Positions 61,080 to 64,000 of a DNA stretch of 64,000 nucleotides are shown piece after piece. The stretch lies in NCBI GenBank assembly GCA_016868815.1, contig VGFQ01000011.1, positions 18,440 through 82,439 of the forward strand, given 5' to 3'. The stretch is from Bacteroidota bacterium. GTDB lineage: Bacteria; Bacteroidota; Bacteroidia; Chitinophagales; Chitinophagaceae. Made by a program: the position numbers and the translations under genes. The notes below the pieces were generated by a model. It did not search any database. It saw only the letters and a list, made by a program, of their open reading frames with translations, and was not told the origin of the DNA. Position 1 is the first letter of the stretch. Every line of letters begins with the position of its first letter.

Positions 61080-62006
61080 ATGCAAAAATTAGAGGAAGTA
61101 AAAATTAACGCTTACTTGAGCCCACATCCACTAGATGATGATAGTTTTTTGGAGGAGGAATGGATTTCTTGGCTACCTGGATATATAAAAGGGGAAACAG
61201 AGGATGGATTACCATCTTATTTAAGTGATAGCAATATTGCCCTGTATGTACGGATTGAAAACTTTACTGTTGACTTGTTTAAGAGTGCGCTATCAAGAAT
61301 GTGGCCCTTACTAAAGGAATACCACTACAAGTCGTTAAATATCAGTATTGATTATTCGAATTATAAGATGAGTTCATCTCTTGCAGGTTATCAATATAAA
61401 TATTCAAATCCAGGTAAGGGAATTTATTTCTTTTCAGTTGATCAGAAATTACTTAGTTATTATTCCGCTTTCATTGATAAAAAGGTTTCATCATTGCCTG
61501 AAATGAATCTGTGGGAGCATGAATTGATGCACGCAATTGATCATTGGAATATTCTGAAAGCATCTTCTTTGGCACACTCAAATATTCCATTAAATAATCT
61601 ACAATATTATTTTATAAAATACAGAGAAGAGGGAATTGCCAATTTACTTGATCTTATGGATGGGAAAATAAATGGCATCAATTCAAGGACTAAGGCAAAA
61701 GAAGTATTGGCCAACAATTATGCTAAGATTAAGATGGAATTATCAACACTTGAAAAGACAGATGATAAAATTCGCTCTGAGATATATTCAGGATATGACT
61801 TTTATGAAGTAGGGCCATGGATTATGCTTGATCTGGTCAACGAGATTTTTTCACTCACAGATGATGTTAGTATTATGGAAGTTGAAAGAAAGATTGCAAA
61901 TGGAGAAGAGAATAGTGAAGAACTTAAGTTTGAGATCATCAGACATGCTTTTCTTTTTGATACAGATATGTTCTTGAGTAGGCTTGATAATTATTGTGAA
62001 GCATAA
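61080..62006 (+). CDS. Second HExxH metallopeptidase-like protein
   Basis: The 308-residue protein has the zincin motif WEHELMHAIDHW (His-Glu-x-x-His at about residues 147-151 from this start). Downstream is REEGIANLLD, which may supply the Glu ligand of a gluzincin. No signal or membrane span is seen. I place the start at the ATG at 61080 (MQKLEEVKINAYLS), 8 bp after the nuclease stop; the longer frame would overlap that gene. It probably belongs to the PH-nuclease operon. The exact family is not recognised and the two HExxH proteins of this window are not similar to one another. Confidence 0.68.
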   Translation: MQKLEEVKINAYLSPHPLDDDSFLEEEWISWLPGYIKGETEDGLPSYLSDSNIALYVRIENFTVDLFKSALSRMWPLLKEYHYKSLNISIDYSNYKMSSSLAGYQYKYSNPGKGIYFFSVDQKLLSYYSAFIDKKVSSLPEMNLWEHELMHAIDHWNILKASSLAHSNIPLNNLQYYFIKYREEGIANLLDLMDGKINGINSRTKAKEVLANNYAKIKMELSTLEKTDDKIRSEIYSGYDFYEVGPWIMLDLVNEIFSLTDDVSIMEVERKIANGEENSEELKFEIIRHAFLFDTDMFLSRLDNYCEA

Positions 62007-62085
62007 ATACAGAATATAATAATCAATTATTATAAACTGTGAGAGCATTCAATACATTTGATTAATCCTAATAAAAAAACTTCAT

Positions 62086-63381
62086 ATGAGTATTATCATC
62101 TATCTCATTGCAGGCGTATTCATTGGAATCCTTATAGGCTGGTTTCTTGCTAAATCTTCGAGATCCAATTCTATGCAAGAAGCAACAGCACTTCTGATAC
62201 AGGATAAAAATACCTCTATTACCGAGCTTCAGACTGATTTGAAATTGAACAGAGAGAACTTGGAACATAAAAACAATCAGCTGGCAGAGCTGAAAGCAAG
62301 TAATGACGTGCTACTTGAAAAACTACAGACCCAGAAAGCAGAAATGGAAGCGTTGGGAAAGAAATTTAATCTGGAATTTGAAAACATCGCCAATAAAATA
62401 CTTGAAACAAAATCAGAGAGGTTCACAGAACTGAATCAGAAGAACCTCAAAACCATTCTCGAACCTCTCGGACAAAATATCACAGCGTTCAAAACCAAAG
62501 TTGAAGAAGTGTATGACAAGGAGTCTAAAGAAAGATTTTCGCTTGGAGAAAAAGTGAAGGAGCTGGCCGAGTTGAATAAGGTTATAAGCGAAGAAGCCCA
62601 TAATCTGACCAGGGCTTTGAAGGGTGAGGCCAAAACACAGGGAAACTGGGGCGAGATGATCCTTGAGAGTATCCTTGAAAAATCCGGACTAGTTAAAGAT
62701 CGAGAATATTTCATGGAACATCAATTAGTGGATGAAAATGGGAAACCGCTTATATCAGATTCTGAAGGGAAAAAAATGAGGCCTGATGCTGTGATCAAAT
62801 ACCCAGACAACAGGTCAGTTATTATTGACTCAAAGGTTTCACTGAATGCATTTACTAGACTGATTGCAGCTGCGGATCCCGATGAACAAAAGAAAGAGAT
62901 TGAAGCGCATGTAACTGCAGTGAAAACACATATACTTACACTGAGTAATAAAGGATATGATGACTATGTCAATGCATTGGATTTTGTAATGATGTTTATA
63001 CCCAGTGAACCAGCATATATCGCAGCTTTACAGGGAGACTCTGAGCTGTGGAATTTTGCCTACGACAAGCGAATTTTGCTGCTTAGTCCAACCAACCTAA
63101 TCACTTCGCTGAAACTGATTTCTGATCTTTGGAAGCGGGAATATCAAAATCAGAACGCCATTGAAATAGCCAAGAGGGGGGCATTGTTATATGATAAGTT
63201 TGTAGGTTTTGTAGAGAACTTAAATATTATTGGAAAAAAAATCGAAGAAGCCTCTGCAGCATATCATGATGCCAAAGGTCAATTGAACAGTGGGAAAGGT
63301 AATCTTCTTCAGCAAGCCACCGAATTAAAGAATCTTGGTTTGAAAACGAAGAAGGAGTTACCAGAGAAGCAGAACGCTTGA
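62086..63381 (+). CDS. rmuC: RmuC-family DNA recombination protein
   Basis: The 431-residue protein has an N-terminal membrane anchor (MSIIIYLIAGVFIGILIGWFLA), a long coiled coil (about 25-170) and a PD-(D/E)XK nuclease-like core. In the core are GNWGEMILESILEKSGL, MRPDAVIKYPD and VIIDSKVSLNAF. This is the normal RmuC layout. RmuC limits rearrangement at inverted repeats, and homologues act against plasmids and phage. It lies 79 bp after the HExxH gene, so it may be either the end of the island operon or a linked gene. Confidence 0.92.
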   Translation: MSIIIYLIAGVFIGILIGWFLAKSSRSNSMQEATALLIQDKNTSITELQTDLKLNRENLEHKNNQLAELKASNDVLLEKLQTQKAEMEALGKKFNLEFENIANKILETKSERFTELNQKNLKTILEPLGQNITAFKTKVEEVYDKESKERFSLGEKVKELAELNKVISEEAHNLTRALKGEAKTQGNWGEMILESILEKSGLVKDREYFMEHQLVDENGKPLISDSEGKKMRPDAVIKYPDNRSVIIDSKVSLNAFTRLIAAADPDEQKKEIEAHVTAVKTHILTLSNKGYDDYVNALDFVMMFIPSEPAYIAALQGDSELWNFAYDKRILLLSPTNLITSLKLISDLWKREYQNQNAIEIAKRGALLYDKFVGFVENLNIIGKKIEEASAAYHDAKGQLNSGKGNLLQQATELKNLGLKTKKELPEKQNA

Positions 63382-63802
63382 ATTGGTAAATACAACTATA
63401 TATGTAGCAATAGCAGAAGTTTTTGCTTTAAATTATGATGTTTGCTTTACGGTTGCTTTTGATGATGTTTTTATGAATGCAGACCATAAATTATTAATAA
63501 ATTGAAAAAATATTATAAACGTAAAAAAAATATCACAAGTTTATTGCTCACATATGTAATCTAAAAGGCGGAAAGTGATGTTCGCTTCAGCAGCAGTTTT
63601 GTGTTGTCAACTAGGCTCAACTCAGTGTTAATATTAAATGTCAGTATTATCGCTTCCATGGTGCATTTTTTACAAAGCTGGTATAGATGTTTGATATAAT
63701 TGTAAGTACCCCGTTTCAGTTCCAGCTTATTAGTTAGTGTAGGCTTCCCCATATTTCAACCAGTCGGGTTTGGAGAAATTTCCTAACTTAAATGGTTTAA
63801 AC
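63382..63802. other. AT-rich intergenic region before the terminal transposase gene
   Basis: This 421-bp stretch has no convincing gene. A 63-codon leftward frame (63561-63752) has no recognisable motif. The left end of the next insertion sequence must lie here, possibly near 63737 where TGTAGGCTTCCCCAT begins. I see no clear terminator for rmuC. Confidence 0.35.
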
Positions 63803-64000
63803 ATGAAACGGAAGAACTTTTCGGAGGCACAGATTGTCTCCATTCTGCAGATGCAGGAATCCGGCAGATCGGTTAAAGAGATCTGTCGTGAGCATGGTAT
63901 CAGTGATGCCACATTTTACAATTGGAAGGCTAAGTACGGAGGCATGGAAGTTAGTGATGTAGCCCGCATGAAAGACCTCCAGGAGGAAAATGCCCGGCTA
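63803..64000 (+). CDS. IS3-family transposase OrfA, partial at the window edge
   Basis: The first 66 codons start MKRKNFSEAQIVSILQMQESG, then VKEICREHGISDATFYNWKAKYGG, an HTH_Tnp_1 domain, and the start of the leucine-zipper helix (MKDLQEENARL). It continues past the window end. It differs clearly from the OrfA at 50673, so two different IS3-family elements flank the 52-63.4 kb cassette. Confidence 0.9.
   Translation, partial: MKRKNFSEAQIVSILQMQESGRSVKEICREHGISDATFYNWKAKYGGMEVSDVARMKDLQEENARL

Noticed and set aside
63561..63752. Leftward 63-codon frame before the terminal transposase
   Set aside because: No motif, no neighbour on that strand, and AT-rich DNA gives such frames by chance.

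Overview
The window looks like a piece of chromosome from a Bacteroidota bacterium, most probably of the Chitinophagaceae type. The evidence is a SusC/SusD pair, a SecD-SecF fusion, the long form of NusB, a DUF1573 lipoprotein, a Y_Y_Y/LuxR hybrid regulator and many lipoprotein or TonB-receptor glycan genes. The taxon is inferred from gene families only.

Positions 1-46.3 kb are GC-rich and mostly ordinary. They hold groESL; nusB-DUF1573-yajC-coaE-CPBP protease; a ceramidase and aminotransferase pair; secDF; an IscA-type Fe-S protein; an acyl-CoA mutase large subunit; and a small scar of broken genes near 14.7 kb. Next come a proline iminopeptidase, a polysaccharide assembly cluster (two glycosyltransferases, asnB, a UDP-sugar epimerase) and a GH29 fucosidase. 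They are followed by a GntP permease and a queuosine-precursor transporter. From 25.5 to 37.3 kb lies a compact polysaccharide utilisation locus: GH16, two PKD lipoproteins (one with three 160-residue repeats), SusD, SusC and a divergent regulator. It is followed by GH27 and GH28 enzymes, a second TonB receptor and small envelope genes.

At about 46.3 kb base composition drops sharply and stays AT-rich to the end. This looks like acquired DNA. It begins with an enone-reductase/hydrolase/flavoprotein group whose promoters share a palindromic operator. Then come tRNA-end-like direct repeats and an IS3-family element with a nonsense mutation. The most interesting part follows. First is a leftward set of genes: an ECF-like sigma factor, a 200-residue protein, an 86-residue protein, an AAA+ ATPase with an altered Walker B, a caspase-like peptidase, a membrane-anchored HExxH protease and a broken exported protein. 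Second, rightward, a probable structured RNA with a tRNA-type T-arm stands before a DIP1984-family gene. A second structured RNA follows, then a PH-domain protein, an unknown protein, a DUF2779 (Cas4-like plus DEDD) nuclease, another HExxH protein and RmuC. The window ends inside another IS3-family transposase.

I infer that 52-63.4 kb is a defence or RNA/DNA-quality-control island holding two systems, one protease-based and one nuclease- and RNA-based. Individual motifs are read from the sequence. That the genes work as systems is inference from gene order and spacing.
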